Source: CALGDE01 sp964655355
GTDB lineage: Bacteria > Cyanobacteriota > Cyanobacteriia > CACIAM-69d
Direction: 5' to 3'
DNA length: 64,000 nucleotides
Assembly (NCBI GenBank): GCA_964655355.1
Contig: CAZZMD010000014.1
Location: 1-64,000 of the forward strand
In this document: positions 32,493 to 41,874 of the stretch, piece after piece
Layout: each line of letters starts with the position of its first letter
Position numbering within the stretch: the first letter of the stretch is position 1
The notes under the pieces: model-generated
What the model was told of the DNA's origin: nothing
Seen by the model: the letters and a program-made list of their open reading frames with translations, nothing else
Database searches by the model: none
Translations under genes and position numbers: made by a program

Positions 32493-34751
32493 CTAAGGCT
32501 TTGATTTCTTACCCCGCCCCCCCTTCTTCGCCGACTTTTTCGACGATTTTGTATCCTCCTCATCCCCTCCCTTCTTGGGATCAAAGACCACCAATTCCCC
32601 ATTGAAAAACTCCGCCAGCAACTTGGCACTACGGGTCACCTCATCATCGGGCACCCAATCCTTAGGACTGGCGATCGCCGGGGGAGGCTCAGCCCCGAAA
32701 GGTTCCGCAGCGGGCAAATCCGACGGCGGGGCAGCAGTTGCAGAAAACGGAGAAACCACGGACGGCGCTACAACTTCCACATCAACCGCCGCGGTTTCAT
32801 CCTTTGGGGGCGGCTGCGGATCCGGCGCAAAATCAACACTCGGATCGGGCTCCGCATCGGCGATGGGTTTAGCAGGCGGTGGCGCAGGAGCCGAAGGCGC
32901 AGGCGGTCCCGCTGAATTGGCAGGAGCCGCACTAGGAGCCGGGGTAAGACCGACTTTTACCTCCACCGCGATCGCCCGTCCGAAGTGAGCAGAAAACGCC
33001 TTAGCAATAGCCTCTCGCTTCTCGCTGACTTTTGCATACCAGTTTTGGGGCGTACCGATATACGCCTTGCGCCCATCAAAAGACAACAGCTTGCCCATCT
33101 GCCGCAATAGCATCTGAGTCGACGGCGGCTGAATCGTTTTGAGCACATCCGCCCAAAGTTGCTCCACATCCACATGGGGCTGACTAGCTGGAATAGCAGG
33201 TCCTGGCGCAGGGACGGGCGATGCAGGAGCTGGAGCCGGGGGAGGGGCCGCTTGGACCGGAGGTGGGCTTGGGACAGGTGCCGGCGGCGCAGGAACGGGA
33301 GTGGGTTCAGGGGCGGGGGGAGCCGGGGCCGACGCTGGAGCAGCAGGGCGATCGCCCCCACCGTCCTTCACATCCTTCAATCCCTGAATACTGATTAATA
33401 ACTGCTCAAACAGCGCCTTATCCTGCTGAGCCACCTGAGTCAACGCCGCCATCAACGCCTGAATCCCCTCCACACCAGCCGCATCGGCAAACGGATGGGA
33501 ATCATTAATACGGTTCAACAATTGGATCAACGTCGGTTGATCGCTGGAACTAGACTGAGATACCTGTGGAGCCGGAGCCGGAGCAACAGGGCTTGGGGCA
33601 GGCGCAGGAGCGGTGGCAACCGGAGGCGCGATCGCCACAGGAGCCATCGTTACGGGAGCGATCGCCTGGGGCAATAAACCTAACAGCGTCACCTCCAACC
33701 ACAACCGAGGCTGAGTCGTATTTTTAACCTGAACCTCGCTCTGTTTTAAATGCTTTTGCCCCTGCAACAACAACGGCAATTCAACACCCTTAACAAACTC
33801 GCAAAGCTGTTGCCAAGTCGGCTCCGTCAACGCCACCAAATCAGGACGTTCCGGCGCAGTTTTTGCCACCAACATATCCCGATAAAAACTCGCCAGATTC
33901 TGCAACACAATCAACGGTTCCCGCCCCCGATCCATTAATCGCCGGGCACATTCCAAAACCGCCTCCCCATTCCCCTGGGCGATCGCCTGTACCAGGGTCA
34001 ACAAATCCCGCTCCGGGACCGCCCCCACCAAATCCCAAACCGCCTCAACGGTCACCCCATCGGGCAACAGACTGAGCTGATCCAATAAACTTTCCGCATC
34101 CCGCAATCCCCCCTGAGCAATTTGTGCCACCAGGGTCAAAGCATCCGGCTGAATCTTGATATTTTCATTCGCAGCAATCTGCCCCAAATGCTGCGTCATC
34201 TCCACCAACGGAATCCGACGAAAATCAAACCGTTGACAGCGAGAAATAATCGTCGGTAAAACCCGCTGAGGATCCGTCGTTGCCAGCACAAACACAACCC
34301 GATCTGGCGGCTCCTCCAGGGTTTTTAGCAGCGAATTAAACGCCGCATTACTGAGCATATGACACTCATCAATGGTGTAAACCTTATAGCGACATTGCAC
34401 CGGCGCAAACTGCGCCCGCTCAATCAACTCGCGGATATTATCCACCCCGGTATTACTCGCCGCATCAATCTCCACCACATCCAGCGACGCCCCGCGCGTA
34501 ATATCCCGACACACCTCGCACTTTCCGCAGGGCTCCGCCGTCGGACCATCCACCGCCACACAATTCAACGACTTCGCCAAAATCCGCGCACTCGACGTCT
34601 TCCCCGTCCCCCGCGGTCCCGCAAACAAATACGCCGGCGCAATCCGATTTTGCCCCAACGCATGGGTCAACGTCTGGGCGATCGCCCGCTGCCCCACCAA
34701 CTGCGCAAAGGTCTGGGGGCGATATTTATGGTGAAGCGGTTCGTAAGCCAT
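32493..34751 (-). CDS. dnaX: DNA polymerase III subunits gamma/tau
   Basis: Clamp-loader ATPase of the replisome. 752 aa. It has PQTFAQLVGQRAIAQTLTHA, Walker A GPRGTGKTSSAR, a zinc module with PCGKCEVCRDI, Walker B region YTIDECHMLS and sensor TTDPQRVLPTIISRC. After about 360 the sequence becomes Ala/Pro-rich, with a tau-like C-terminal domain (about 540-600) and a Lys-rich end (KKSAKKGGRGKKSKP). There is no intein, though some cyanobacterial dnaX genes have one. It is in a same-strand run with dprA, Uma2 and photolyase. Confidence 0.95.
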   Translation of the reverse strand: MAYEPLHHKYRPQTFAQLVGQRAIAQTLTHALGQNRIAPAYLFAGPRGTGKTSSARILAKSLNCVAVDGPTAEPCGKCEVCRDITRGASLDVVEIDAASNTGVDNIRELIERAQFAPVQCRYKVYTIDECHMLSNAAFNSLLKTLEEPPDRVVFVLATTDPQRVLPTIISRCQRFDFRRIPLVEMTQHLGQIAANENIKIQPDALTLVAQIAQGGLRDAESLLDQLSLLPDGVTVEAVWDLVGAVPERDLLTLVQAIAQGNGEAVLECARRLMDRGREPLIVLQNLASFYRDMLVAKTAPERPDLVALTEPTWQQLCEFVKGVELPLLLQGQKHLKQSEVQVKNTTQPRLWLEVTLLGLLPQAIAPVTMAPVAIAPPVATAPAPAPSPVAPAPAPQVSQSSSSDQPTLIQLLNRINDSHPFADAAGVEGIQALMAALTQVAQQDKALFEQLLISIQGLKDVKDGGGDRPAAPASAPAPPAPEPTPVPAPPAPVPSPPPVQAAPPPAPAPASPVPAPGPAIPASQPHVDVEQLWADVLKTIQPPSTQMLLRQMGKLLSFDGRKAYIGTPQNWYAKVSEKREAIAKAFSAHFGRAIAVEVKVGLTPAPSAAPANSAGPPAPSAPAPPPAKPIADAEPDPSVDFAPDPQPPPKDETAAVDVEVVAPSVVSPFSATAAPPSDLPAAEPFGAEPPPAIASPKDWVPDDEVTRSAKLLAEFFNGELVVFDPKKGGDEEDTKSSKKSAKKGGRGKKSKP

Positions 34752-34775
34752 GAAGGGATTCTGAGGCGATCGCCC

Positions 34776-35501
34776 CTAATCTTCTAACGCATCGGGGTCA
34801 ATCCCCAACTCCCTCAGTTTGGCAGCCAATCGATCAGCGCGCTGTTTCTCCTCTGCCGCCCTCTCCTGCTCCTGGTCAAGCTGGTCCCAAATTTCCGCCG
34901 GTGGAGCCAGGCGATCGCCCGTATCCAACCGATAAAAAATTAACAAATGCTCCTCAATCGCCAGCCGCAGCCCCAAAACTTCGCTGACGGGGGAATCAGC
35001 AGCGATCGCCCCATAAACCCCATCCACCAACCGATAGCCCCGTAACTGTTCTGGAATCCACTCCGCCTTGGGGTCAAACAGCCAATATTCCTGAACACCG
35101 AGCTGCTCATAGAGATCGCGCTTAGTGGTCAAATCCTGCTGCTTCGTCGATGGCGATGTCACCTCAAACACCACCGAAGGCACCTGCCCCTCTTCCCAAA
35201 TTTTGTAATTATCACGGGGACCATAGGGCACCCCAAAAATCACCATTACGTCTGGTGCAACCCGTTTTTTTGCATCCCCCTCCACGTAATACAAAAACTG
35301 ATCCGACAACACCATCGCCTCTTGGCCAGACAGGTAACGCAATAGCACTTGCAGGATGGTGATGATGGCCAACAGATGCAGAAACGATTCAGCCAAAGGT
35401 TCTCCGTCTTCAGAGGGATAAAAAACGTTAGTTTGAGATGGAGTTACCGCCGCTGAACCAGATAGTTGATTAGCTTGGGTTGCAGCATCAATAGTCATCA
35501 C
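34776..35501 (-). CDS. Uma2 family (DUF820) putative nuclease
   Basis: 241 aa. The family has a PD-(D/E)xK nuclease fold and is greatly expanded in cyanobacteria; its cellular role is unknown. Seen: VAPDVMVIFGVP (PD), VVFEVTSPSTKQQDLTTKRD (ExT...K) and QLGVQEYWLFDPKAEW. The C-terminal 40 residues are a charged coiled coil (DQEQERAAEEKQRADRLAAK). It lies 24 bases upstream of dnaX and 42 bases downstream of dprA on the same strand. Confidence 0.87.
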   Translation of the reverse strand: MMTIDAATQANQLSGSAAVTPSQTNVFYPSEDGEPLAESFLHLLAIITILQVLLRYLSGQEAMVLSDQFLYYVEGDAKKRVAPDVMVIFGVPYGPRDNYKIWEEGQVPSVVFEVTSPSTKQQDLTTKRDLYEQLGVQEYWLFDPKAEWIPEQLRGYRLVDGVYGAIAADSPVSEVLGLRLAIEEHLLIFYRLDTGDRLAPPAEIWDQLDQEQERAAEEKQRADRLAAKLRELGIDPDALED

Positions 35502-35543
35502 TGGCGATCTCCCGAAACCTAAGGCCCATAGTAGCTATTTTAA

Positions 35544-36947
35544 TTACCCAACTCGTCGATACATCATCCCCGGCAACTGAACGATCGCCCCGAGTAATTC
35601 CAATTCAATTAGGGCAGCGCTGATTTTTTGGGGAGGGACTTGGGATCTTTCTACAATTTGGTCATATAGGGTGGGTTCGGTGGCGATCGCATCATAAATA
35701 GGACGCAAATGTTCAGAGACCAAAATAGGCTCTGGTTCGAAGATAGGATCGGGTGCTTTTAGCTTGGGTTTAGCGGCTTCGGGGTCGGATTTTGGCGCTG
35801 GAATTTTAGTGGCGGATAAGTCTAACGGAGCCATATCCAGCTCGGGGACTCTGGAGAGTTTGGCGAGCAGATCGTCGACGCTGAGAATGACATGGGCACC
35901 GCAATCAATCAGTCGCAAACAGCCCATAGCTTTGGGATTATCCAGGGTGCCAGGAAGCACATAAACATCGCGACCATATTCGGCAGCGGCGCGGGCGGTA
36001 ATTAGCGCCCCAGATTTATAGCCGCCTTCCATAACGAGGGTGGCGCGGGTGAGGGCGGCGACAATGCGATTTCGCTGGGGAAAGTGTGATCGCTGGGGGC
36101 GGGTGCCGGCGGGATATTCACTGAGGGCTAAGCCGACAGCCGGTTGGTTGGTTTGGTGATCGCCCACAAGGGTGCGATATAGCTCGCGATTTTGCCGGGG
36201 ATAAACCAGGTTCAGACCGGTACCGACGACGGCTACCGCTTTGCCGGGGACGGCGAGGGTTGCGGTATGGGCTTGCATATCAATCCCCTCCGCCAAGCCG
36301 GACACAATGCCATACCCCCGGCGAGCCAGGACATCCACCAGGCGGCGGGTCCAGCGAATGCCGTAATCAGAGGGATCACGGGTACCGACGACCGCTAGCA
36401 GGGGGAGGCTGCCATCGAGGGGAATCAGGGAGGGATCGCCCCGGTAATAAAGGATGGAAGGCGGGTCAGGGATTTCCTTGAGGAGCGCTGGATAGCCTGC
36501 GTCGGCGGGGGTCCAAAACTGGGGATTCTCTTTCTCGTGTTTGGCGAGGATTTGAAGGGGTTGGGAATATTGATCCCGCGCAGCCGCGATCGCCGCCAAA
36601 ACCTTCGGACCAATCCCTTCCACACGACCAACTTCCGAGAGGGGTGCCGACCAAGCTTCAGCCATAGAGCCAAACGCATCCCATACCCGCCGCAGACTGA
36701 TCGGTCCCATACCTTTGATCTGACTCCAGGCCACCCATGCCGCCCGTTCGGCTCGTTCAGCGCGATCGCCCGACGGTTCGGGGGCAGATTCAAAAGGGCG
36801 CTCGGGGGTCTGGTCGGAGGGCGGAGGAGGGGAAAACACAATCGCAGGGTCGTAGCGAGGGGGTAGCGGAGACGGCGGCTCACTCCCCAAACTATCAGGT
36901 CTGAGGTCTGCGGCAGTTAGTGGGTTGATGGGCGGTCTCCGGGGCAA
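35544..36947 (-). CDS. dprA: DNA-processing protein DprA
   Basis: Loads RecA on incoming single strands during natural transformation. 467 aa as drawn from a TTG start; the first 65 residues are Pro-rich and the real start may be later. An HhH-like segment (WSQIKGMGPISLRRVWDAFG) precedes the Rossmann domain: LPLLAVVGTRDPSDYG, VSGLAEGIDMQAHTATL, GTGLNLVYPRQN, GRDVYVLPGTLDNPKAMGC. A winged-helix-like C-terminus follows (YDQIVERSQVPPQKISAALI). It is divergent from psbI. Confidence 0.93.
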   Translation of the reverse strand: MPRRPPINPLTAADLRPDSLGSEPPSPLPPRYDPAIVFSPPPPSDQTPERPFESAPEPSGDRAERAERAAWVAWSQIKGMGPISLRRVWDAFGSMAEAWSAPLSEVGRVEGIGPKVLAAIAAARDQYSQPLQILAKHEKENPQFWTPADAGYPALLKEIPDPPSILYYRGDPSLIPLDGSLPLLAVVGTRDPSDYGIRWTRRLVDVLARRGYGIVSGLAEGIDMQAHTATLAVPGKAVAVVGTGLNLVYPRQNRELYRTLVGDHQTNQPAVGLALSEYPAGTRPQRSHFPQRNRIVAALTRATLVMEGGYKSGALITARAAAEYGRDVYVLPGTLDNPKAMGCLRLIDCGAHVILSVDDLLAKLSRVPELDMAPLDLSATKIPAPKSDPEAAKPKLKAPDPIFEPEPILVSEHLRPIYDAIATEPTLYDQIVERSQVPPQKISAALIELELLGAIVQLPGMMYRRVG

Positions 36948-37170
36948 TCATTCCCACCCGACCGCGCGAATGTTACCCCCCATTTCACCCGCGGAGGATC
37001 GGTAAGTCTTCAGGTATTATTATGAGAGTCTGTGAAGATTTGAGACCCTAATGTTTGCCTGTGTGCGACTGTTTACCCAGGAGAGATTAGTGGTCCCTTC
37101 GCGCCCTCGGGTCTCGATGCGATCGCTTTGCTGACCCCTCATCCCGATACAAGCCCTTTGGAGCCGTTCC

Positions 37171-37293
37171 ATGTTGACCCTTAAGATCGCCGTTTATATC
37201 GTTGTTATCTTCTTCATCAGCCTGTTCGTCTTTGGCTTCCTGTCCAGCGACCCCTCCCGGAACCCCGGCAACAGCAACAACGATTTTGAGTAG
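37171..37293 (+). CDS. psbI: Photosystem II reaction center protein I
   Basis: A 40-aa single-helix thylakoid protein beside D1 in photosystem II. The sequence MLTLKIAVYIVVIFFISLFV is nearly identical to PsbI of plants and cyanobacteria, and continues with GFLSSDPSRNPGN. The C-terminal tail (NSNNDFE) is two to four residues longer than usual. It stands alone, with dprA divergent upstream. Confidence 0.96.
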   Translation: MLTLKIAVYIVVIFFISLFVFGFLSSDPSRNPGNSNNDFE

Positions 37294-37689
37294 TTTGAAT
37301 TGATTGGACTGGGTTGAGATTGGACCGGGTTGAGATTGGACTGGTGCGATTGGCCCTGACGAAGCGCTCCACCCTCCTGGCTCCTGCACTCAGCAATGAG
37401 TCACGCAAAGACTCATCACCCTAAAACTCAAGCGTTCCAGTCCCCTCTGCGCTAGGCTTCCCACTTTTGGGGAGTCTTTCGTGGTTTTAGGGGTGTGCTT
37501 TAGTTAGGGGCATTTCTCTAGGATTACTTCCTTTAGCTTGCCCTCGCTCCCGGTTATGGTCTAGCTTGGGTTCTGGTTGTTTGACCGATCTTGAGTCATG
37601 CATCAAGACCACAGGCATGGTGATGCCCATTCGTCAGCATAGGGGCGGTTCCCTGGGCGTAATCAATCTGAGCTGTTCTGAGCATATCT
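37294..37689. other. Intergenic region after psbI
   Basis: About 400 bases with no gene. It starts with a short repeat (GGTTGAGATTGGAC twice, near 37315-37345). A weak hairpin lies near 37460-37490. It should contain the promoter of the LptD-like gene. Confidence 0.5.
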
Positions 37690-40242
37690 ATGACCTATCC
37701 CGCTCCACCGCCTGAACTACCTCCCCAGACGACATCGCAAGTGGTCCAGGCTCCGGAAGCGATCGCCCGTCCGGAACCGGTTGCGCCGGCTCGTCTGCGC
37801 CAGGTGGTGGAGCAATTGCCCCCGGCAACGGCGGAGGATTTGGGGCGACCGATGGGGGTTGTGGATATACGGGTCGTGCGGGAGGCTGCCCAGGGTAATT
37901 CGCCACCTCCCCGGTCTGCGGCGGCCACCTCCCAGCAATTGAACGGCGATCGCGCCACCCCCAGCCTTCCTCCCCTCAGCAATCCCAGCGTCGCCCCTAG
38001 CGCCACCCCTAGCACAACGCCCGCAGCCTCCACCCCTGAGGCCGCAGAAACCACCGTCGAAGCGGATGGTGCTGCGTCCTCCGAAACGACCGCGCGATCG
38101 CCCCAGCGCCGTCCTATTACATCACAGCCCTCTCCAGTAGGGGAGGACTCTGAGGATCAGGCGGTGGCTCAGGCGGTCCCGGCTCAAACTGTTAATCCGC
38201 GATCGCCCTTTGATCCCGACGCTCCCTTAACTCCAGAGGACGATCCCCTCACGCCGGCGCTGCCCCCCAGTAATCGCACCCCAGGCACTCGCGCAGACGA
38301 GGATGATTCGGAACAGCCGACCTCCGATGCGGAACCCCGAACCGGGACAGAACCAACGCCGGATCCCAGTGCGCCCAATCCCAACGCGCGGCGCTTAGAT
38401 TTGCCGGCCAACGTTGCAGGGGCGGTCGAAGTCACCGCAGATAAGCAGGAGTATGACGAGATTCGCAATGTGGTGATTGCGACGGGGAATGCAGTGGTGC
38501 GTTTCCAAGGGGCGGTGATTAGTGGCGATCGCGTTCAGATCAATCTCAATCAGCGGATTGCCCTGGCGGAAGGCACCGTGGGTTTTAAGCGGGGTCGACA
38601 GCTTCTGCGGGGGGAGCGCCTGGAATATAACCTTGTGCAGGGGGATGGGATTCTCCTGGACGGGTATGGGGAAATTGACCGATCCACCCTGGGACCGGAT
38701 TTAGCCACTGGGGAAGCGGCGGTTGTGGGGCCCTATAACCCAGCCCTAGACCGTCCCTTGAGCGATCGCATTACCAGCGGCGATCCGTTGACTGATGTGC
38801 GCCAAGCGGGGCAATTTGCCGTGGAGGTGGGCACCGGGAATGTGGGCATTGTAGATCCCCAGCCCGGGCAGACGGGGGAAGTGCAAAATTTTCGCTTCGA
38901 AGCCGATCGGGTGGAGTTTGATCCCAATGGTTGGGTGGCGGAAAATGCGCGGTTAACCAATGATCCGTTTTCTCCTCCCGAGTTAGAAATTCGTGCCCCT
39001 CGTCTGCGGTTTCAACGGTTATCCCCCCTACGGGATGAACTCGTTGCCGAGCGCGGACGCTGGGTTATCGATGATTCCTTCTCATTCCCGCTGATTCCCT
39101 CCCGCACGGTGTTTGATCGTCGGGAACAGCCCCCAGAGCCATTCCGGATCCGATTCGACGAAGAGGAACGCGGCGGACTCTTTATTGAGCGCACCTTTAC
39201 GATTTTGCGCACGCCCCAATGGCGCTTGGATGTCACCCCCCAATTCCACGTCCAGCGGGCATTTTTTGACAGCGATAGCAGCGTCTTCTCTGGCGATGCT
39301 TGGGGGGGACGCGCCCGATTGACCGGCAATATCACGCCAAAACTATCGGTGTTGGGGGTGGCGCGATTTAGTAGCTTTGACTTCGATGAATTTGACGATC
39401 GCTTCCGGGGTAGTCTGCGGCTGAATCAAATCATCGACACCCCCTGGGGACCCCACACCCTGACCGGGGAATATAGCTTCCGCGATCGCCTGTTCAACGG
39501 AACCTTCGGCTTCCAAACGATCCGCCGCAGTATCGGAGCCGTCCTAACCTCGCCACAGATCCCCCTCGGTAAAAGCGGCATCACCCTGCAATACCAGGGA
39601 GGCGTTCAGAATATTACCGCCCGCACCGACCGTCCGTTCCTGCTCAAGCCCATCCGGGACAACGACCTAATCACCCTAGACCGGATCCAAGCGGGGGCAA
39701 TTCTACGGCGCAATTTTCTACTGTGGCGAGGCGATGCACTACCAGCCACCGCCGAAGAAGGATTGCGTTATAGCCCCGTTCCCGTCCGTCCCTTCCTGCG
39801 CATCGTCACCCGGCTGCGCGCCTTTTCGAGTAACTACAGCAACGGCGAATTTCAAAACACCATCGCCGGCACCATCGGCCTCCAGGGACAACTCGGGCAC
39901 TTCTCCCGCCCTTGGTTTGACTACACCGCCTTCAACATTGCCTATCAACAACGGTTCCGCAACGGCGAATCTCCTTTCCTATTTGACCGAGTTGGCGAAA
40001 ACGAAATCATCGGCTTCGGGCTAACCCAACAAATTTATGGACCCTTCCGAGTCGGGTTCCAGGCAGCCTATAGCATTGACCGCGAAGAAATCATCGACAG
40101 TAACTTCACCATCGACTATAGCCGTCGCACCTTCGGCATCACCCTACGGTTCAACCCCGAACGCCAGCAAGGATCCGTCATCTTCCGCCTCACCGACTTC
40201 AACTGGACTGGAAGCGGCAGCGTCTTCGACGACGACTTTTAA
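37690..40242 (+). CDS. DUF3769 LptD-like outer-membrane protein
   Basis: 850 aa. The first 240 residues are Pro/Ser/Thr/Ala-rich and disordered. An OstA/LptA-like beta-jellyroll follows (VEVTADKQEYDEIRNVVIAT, GDRVQINLNQRIALAEG, GERLEYNLVQGDG). The second half is a beta-barrel of alternating strands (RLTGNITPKLSVLGVARFSS, GPFRVGFQAAYSI) ending VIFRLTDFNW and DDDF. DUF3769 is the cyanobacterial counterpart of the LPS-assembly barrel LptD. No ordinary signal peptide is visible at the ATG 37690, and an in-frame stop at 37669 excludes a much earlier start. A double hairpin follows. Confidence 0.85.
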   Translation: MTYPAPPPELPPQTTSQVVQAPEAIARPEPVAPARLRQVVEQLPPATAEDLGRPMGVVDIRVVREAAQGNSPPPRSAAATSQQLNGDRATPSLPPLSNPSVAPSATPSTTPAASTPEAAETTVEADGAASSETTARSPQRRPITSQPSPVGEDSEDQAVAQAVPAQTVNPRSPFDPDAPLTPEDDPLTPALPPSNRTPGTRADEDDSEQPTSDAEPRTGTEPTPDPSAPNPNARRLDLPANVAGAVEVTADKQEYDEIRNVVIATGNAVVRFQGAVISGDRVQINLNQRIALAEGTVGFKRGRQLLRGERLEYNLVQGDGILLDGYGEIDRSTLGPDLATGEAAVVGPYNPALDRPLSDRITSGDPLTDVRQAGQFAVEVGTGNVGIVDPQPGQTGEVQNFRFEADRVEFDPNGWVAENARLTNDPFSPPELEIRAPRLRFQRLSPLRDELVAERGRWVIDDSFSFPLIPSRTVFDRREQPPEPFRIRFDEEERGGLFIERTFTILRTPQWRLDVTPQFHVQRAFFDSDSSVFSGDAWGGRARLTGNITPKLSVLGVARFSSFDFDEFDDRFRGSLRLNQIIDTPWGPHTLTGEYSFRDRLFNGTFGFQTIRRSIGAVLTSPQIPLGKSGITLQYQGGVQNITARTDRPFLLKPIRDNDLITLDRIQAGAILRRNFLLWRGDALPATAEEGLRYSPVPVRPFLRIVTRLRAFSSNYSNGEFQNTIAGTIGLQGQLGHFSRPWFDYTAFNIAYQQRFRNGESPFLFDRVGENEIIGFGLTQQIYGPFRVGFQAAYSIDREEIIDSNFTIDYSRRTFGITLRFNPERQQGSVIFRLTDFNWTGSGSVFDDDF

Positions 40243-40255
40243 TTGCAATGGGATT

Positions 40256-40303
40256 CCAAAGGGTCGTTGACCCTTTGGTGGGGTTATAGGGGCAAAGCCC
40301 CTA
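40256..40303 (+). terminator. Double-hairpin terminator after the LptD-like gene
   Basis: First hairpin: CCAAAGGGT / ACCCTTTGG (40256-40264 / 40270-40278). Second: TAGGGGC / GCCCCTA (40287-40293 / 40297-40303), followed by AAAAA. A similar pair occurs after glgB (49664-49710). Confidence 0.75.
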
Positions 40304-40333
40304 AAAATACCAACTCAAGCCCGTACCCTAGGA

Positions 40334-40795
40334 ATGCCCTACAAAAACATTCCTCGACCAATGCTTACCCCCCTACTAACCGCGATCGCCCCCCTAGTCC
40401 TAGGAAACCTGGCGATTCCCGTCCAAGCCGAGCCCGTCCAAACCCCAGACAGCACCCTAAACACCTGTCAATTCAGCATCAAAATCACCGCCGGCACCCT
40501 AGAAGGGAATGAATTCTACGGCAGCTTCAGCTTTGACAAAGATAAATTCACCGGCGAAGGCGAAGAAATCGTCACCACCGAAGAAGGCTTACAAATCTCC
40601 ATGTACTACCTGGGACGGACCTACACCGCCAGCAGCGATCGCAACTATCCCGACTATCCCCGAGTCACCTTACAGGACGGAAAAGTAGACCTGGTGGACT
40701 TTTGGGTCGATCCCCGCGATCGCGACATCTGGTGGACCGGCGTCCCCGGATGGGATGTGCAGCTCACCCACACCGACTGCGAAATCTCCGATTGA
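40334..40795 (+). CDS. Secreted protein of unknown function
   Basis: 153 aa with an N-terminal signal peptide (LTPLLTAIAPLVLGNLAIPV, likely cleaved at VQA-EP). The start may be the ATG at 40361 instead. The mature part of about 118 residues has two Cys, near its N-terminus (NTCQFSIKI) and at its end (HTDCEISD), which could pair. The middle segment FYGSFSFDKDKFTGEGEE suggests an all-beta protein. I do not recognise the family. It follows the LptD-like gene, but a terminator lies between. Confidence 0.68.
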   Translation: MPYKNIPRPMLTPLLTAIAPLVLGNLAIPVQAEPVQTPDSTLNTCQFSIKITAGTLEGNEFYGSFSFDKDKFTGEGEEIVTTEEGLQISMYYLGRTYTASSDRNYPDYPRVTLQDGKVDLVDFWVDPRDRDIWWTGVPGWDVQLTHTDCEISD

Positions 40796-40936
40796 TCCCC
40801 ATCGCGGCGGGGATCAGCGTGGGGATCAGTGGCGAAGCCCTGACTTTTTAGTTAAGCTTAGGTTAAGGGAAGGAAAAGGATAGCAATTATCCCCCTTGTT
40901 TAAACCTCTCCTCTTACCACTCGGAGGGCGCACTCT

Positions 40937-41146
40937 ATGAAAGTCATGCAGAAGAAAAACACGCAACATCCCGTTGCCCAACCTCTAGCCACTCGCCACC
41001 CGCTGCCAGTTGCAGCGCACACGGTCCCGCACCCCATGGATCCCGCCAAAAACAACGGCGATCGCCCCTTGGTGATGGTGTGGCGCGCCACCGGCGAAGC
41101 GTATCCCAAGATGGAAGCCCAGTGGGTCTACGCCGATGAGCTGTAG
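40937..41146 (+). CDS. Small 69-aa protein of unknown function
   Basis: An AUG start with a good ribosome site (GGAGG, 9 bases upstream) and a strong terminator right after it support a real gene. The N-terminal half is Gln/His/Pro-rich; the C-terminal half, DRPLVMVWRATGEAYPKMEA then QWVYADEL, looks like a compact beta segment. There is no signal peptide or membrane helix. No family recognised. Confidence 0.6.
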   Translation: MKVMQKKNTQHPVAQPLATRHPLPVAAHTVPHPMDPAKNNGDRPLVMVWRATGEAYPKMEAQWVYADEL

Positions 41147-41192
41147 TGCGGCAGCGCTAGCGGACCACTCCGCTGCTAATTCCGCTTCCCAT

Positions 41193-41227
41193 AACAATCC
41201 CCCAGTCGCGCGCGCTGGGGGATTGTT
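41193..41227 (+). terminator. Strong rho-independent terminator
   Basis: A 13-bp perfect stem (AACAATCCCCCAG / CTGGGGGATTGTT) with a 9-base loop, then TTTTA. It ends the 69-aa gene and, because the arms are flanked by A and T on both sides, may also serve rdgB from the other strand. Confidence 0.92.
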
Positions 41228-41264
41228 TTATGTTTCAGGGGCTTGGGTGGGGAATAGAAACCGG

Positions 41265-41846
41265 TTAAGGACTCGGGCACAGGGCTTGCATCGGCTCCAA
41301 CAATTCCGCAAAAGCGCGGCCTCGATGCCCCACCTGACGTTTTTGGGCCTTGTCCATTTCCGCAAAGGTTAAGCCCACCTCCGGGACATAGAAAATTGGA
41401 TCGTAGCCAAAGCCCCCCTCCCCGGCCACGGCGCGGGTAATTTCACCGGGACATCGCCCCTCCGCTTCCAGGGCAACGGTGCCATCGGGGCGGGACAAAA
41501 CCAACGCACAAATAAAGGCAGCGCTACGATCGCCGCGATCGCCCAGGGCGGCCAATAATTTTGCAATGCGGTCCGCGTCCGTTTTGCCATAGCGGGAGGA
41601 GTATAATCCCGGCGCGCCATCCAAGGCATCCACCGCCAATCCAGAATCATCAGCGATCGCCCATTGCCCCGTTGCGATCGCCACTTGGGTCGCTTTGAGA
41701 CGGGCATTTTCGAGGAATGTTGTCCCGGTTTCTTCCACGTCCAGATCCGCCGGTTTTAGGGTCAGTTCCCAGCCGGAATTTTGTAAGTAGGCCTGCATTT
41801 CCTTCAATTTGCCCGGATTTCCCGTAGCTACCACTAATTGCGTCAT
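41265..41846 (-). CDS. rdgB: XTP/dITP pyrophosphatase (RdgB/HAM1)
   Basis: Cleans inosine and xanthosine nucleotides from the pool. 193 aa. Starts VVATGNPGKLKEMQAYL (the SxNxxK-type opening of HAM1), then TFLENARLKA, AIADDSGLAVDALDGAPGLYSSRYG (catalytic/metal-binding region), GEGGFGYDPIFYVPE and HRGRAF. Gene length is usual. A four-copy 14-bp repeat lies immediately upstream of the start. Confidence 0.95.
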   Translation of the reverse strand: MTQLVVATGNPGKLKEMQAYLQNSGWELTLKPADLDVEETGTTFLENARLKATQVAIATGQWAIADDSGLAVDALDGAPGLYSSRYGKTDADRIAKLLAALGDRGDRSAAFICALVLSRPDGTVALEAEGRCPGEITRAVAGEGGFGYDPIFYVPEVGLTFAEMDKAQKRQVGHRGRAFAELLEPMQALCPSP

Positions 41847-41874
41847 GGGCGATCGCTCAGTTTTTAGGTTCTTT

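Noticed and set aside
32493..34751. Intein within dnaX
   Set aside because: Some cyanobacterial dnaX genes carry one, but the ATPase motifs here are uninterrupted and there is no splicing motif.
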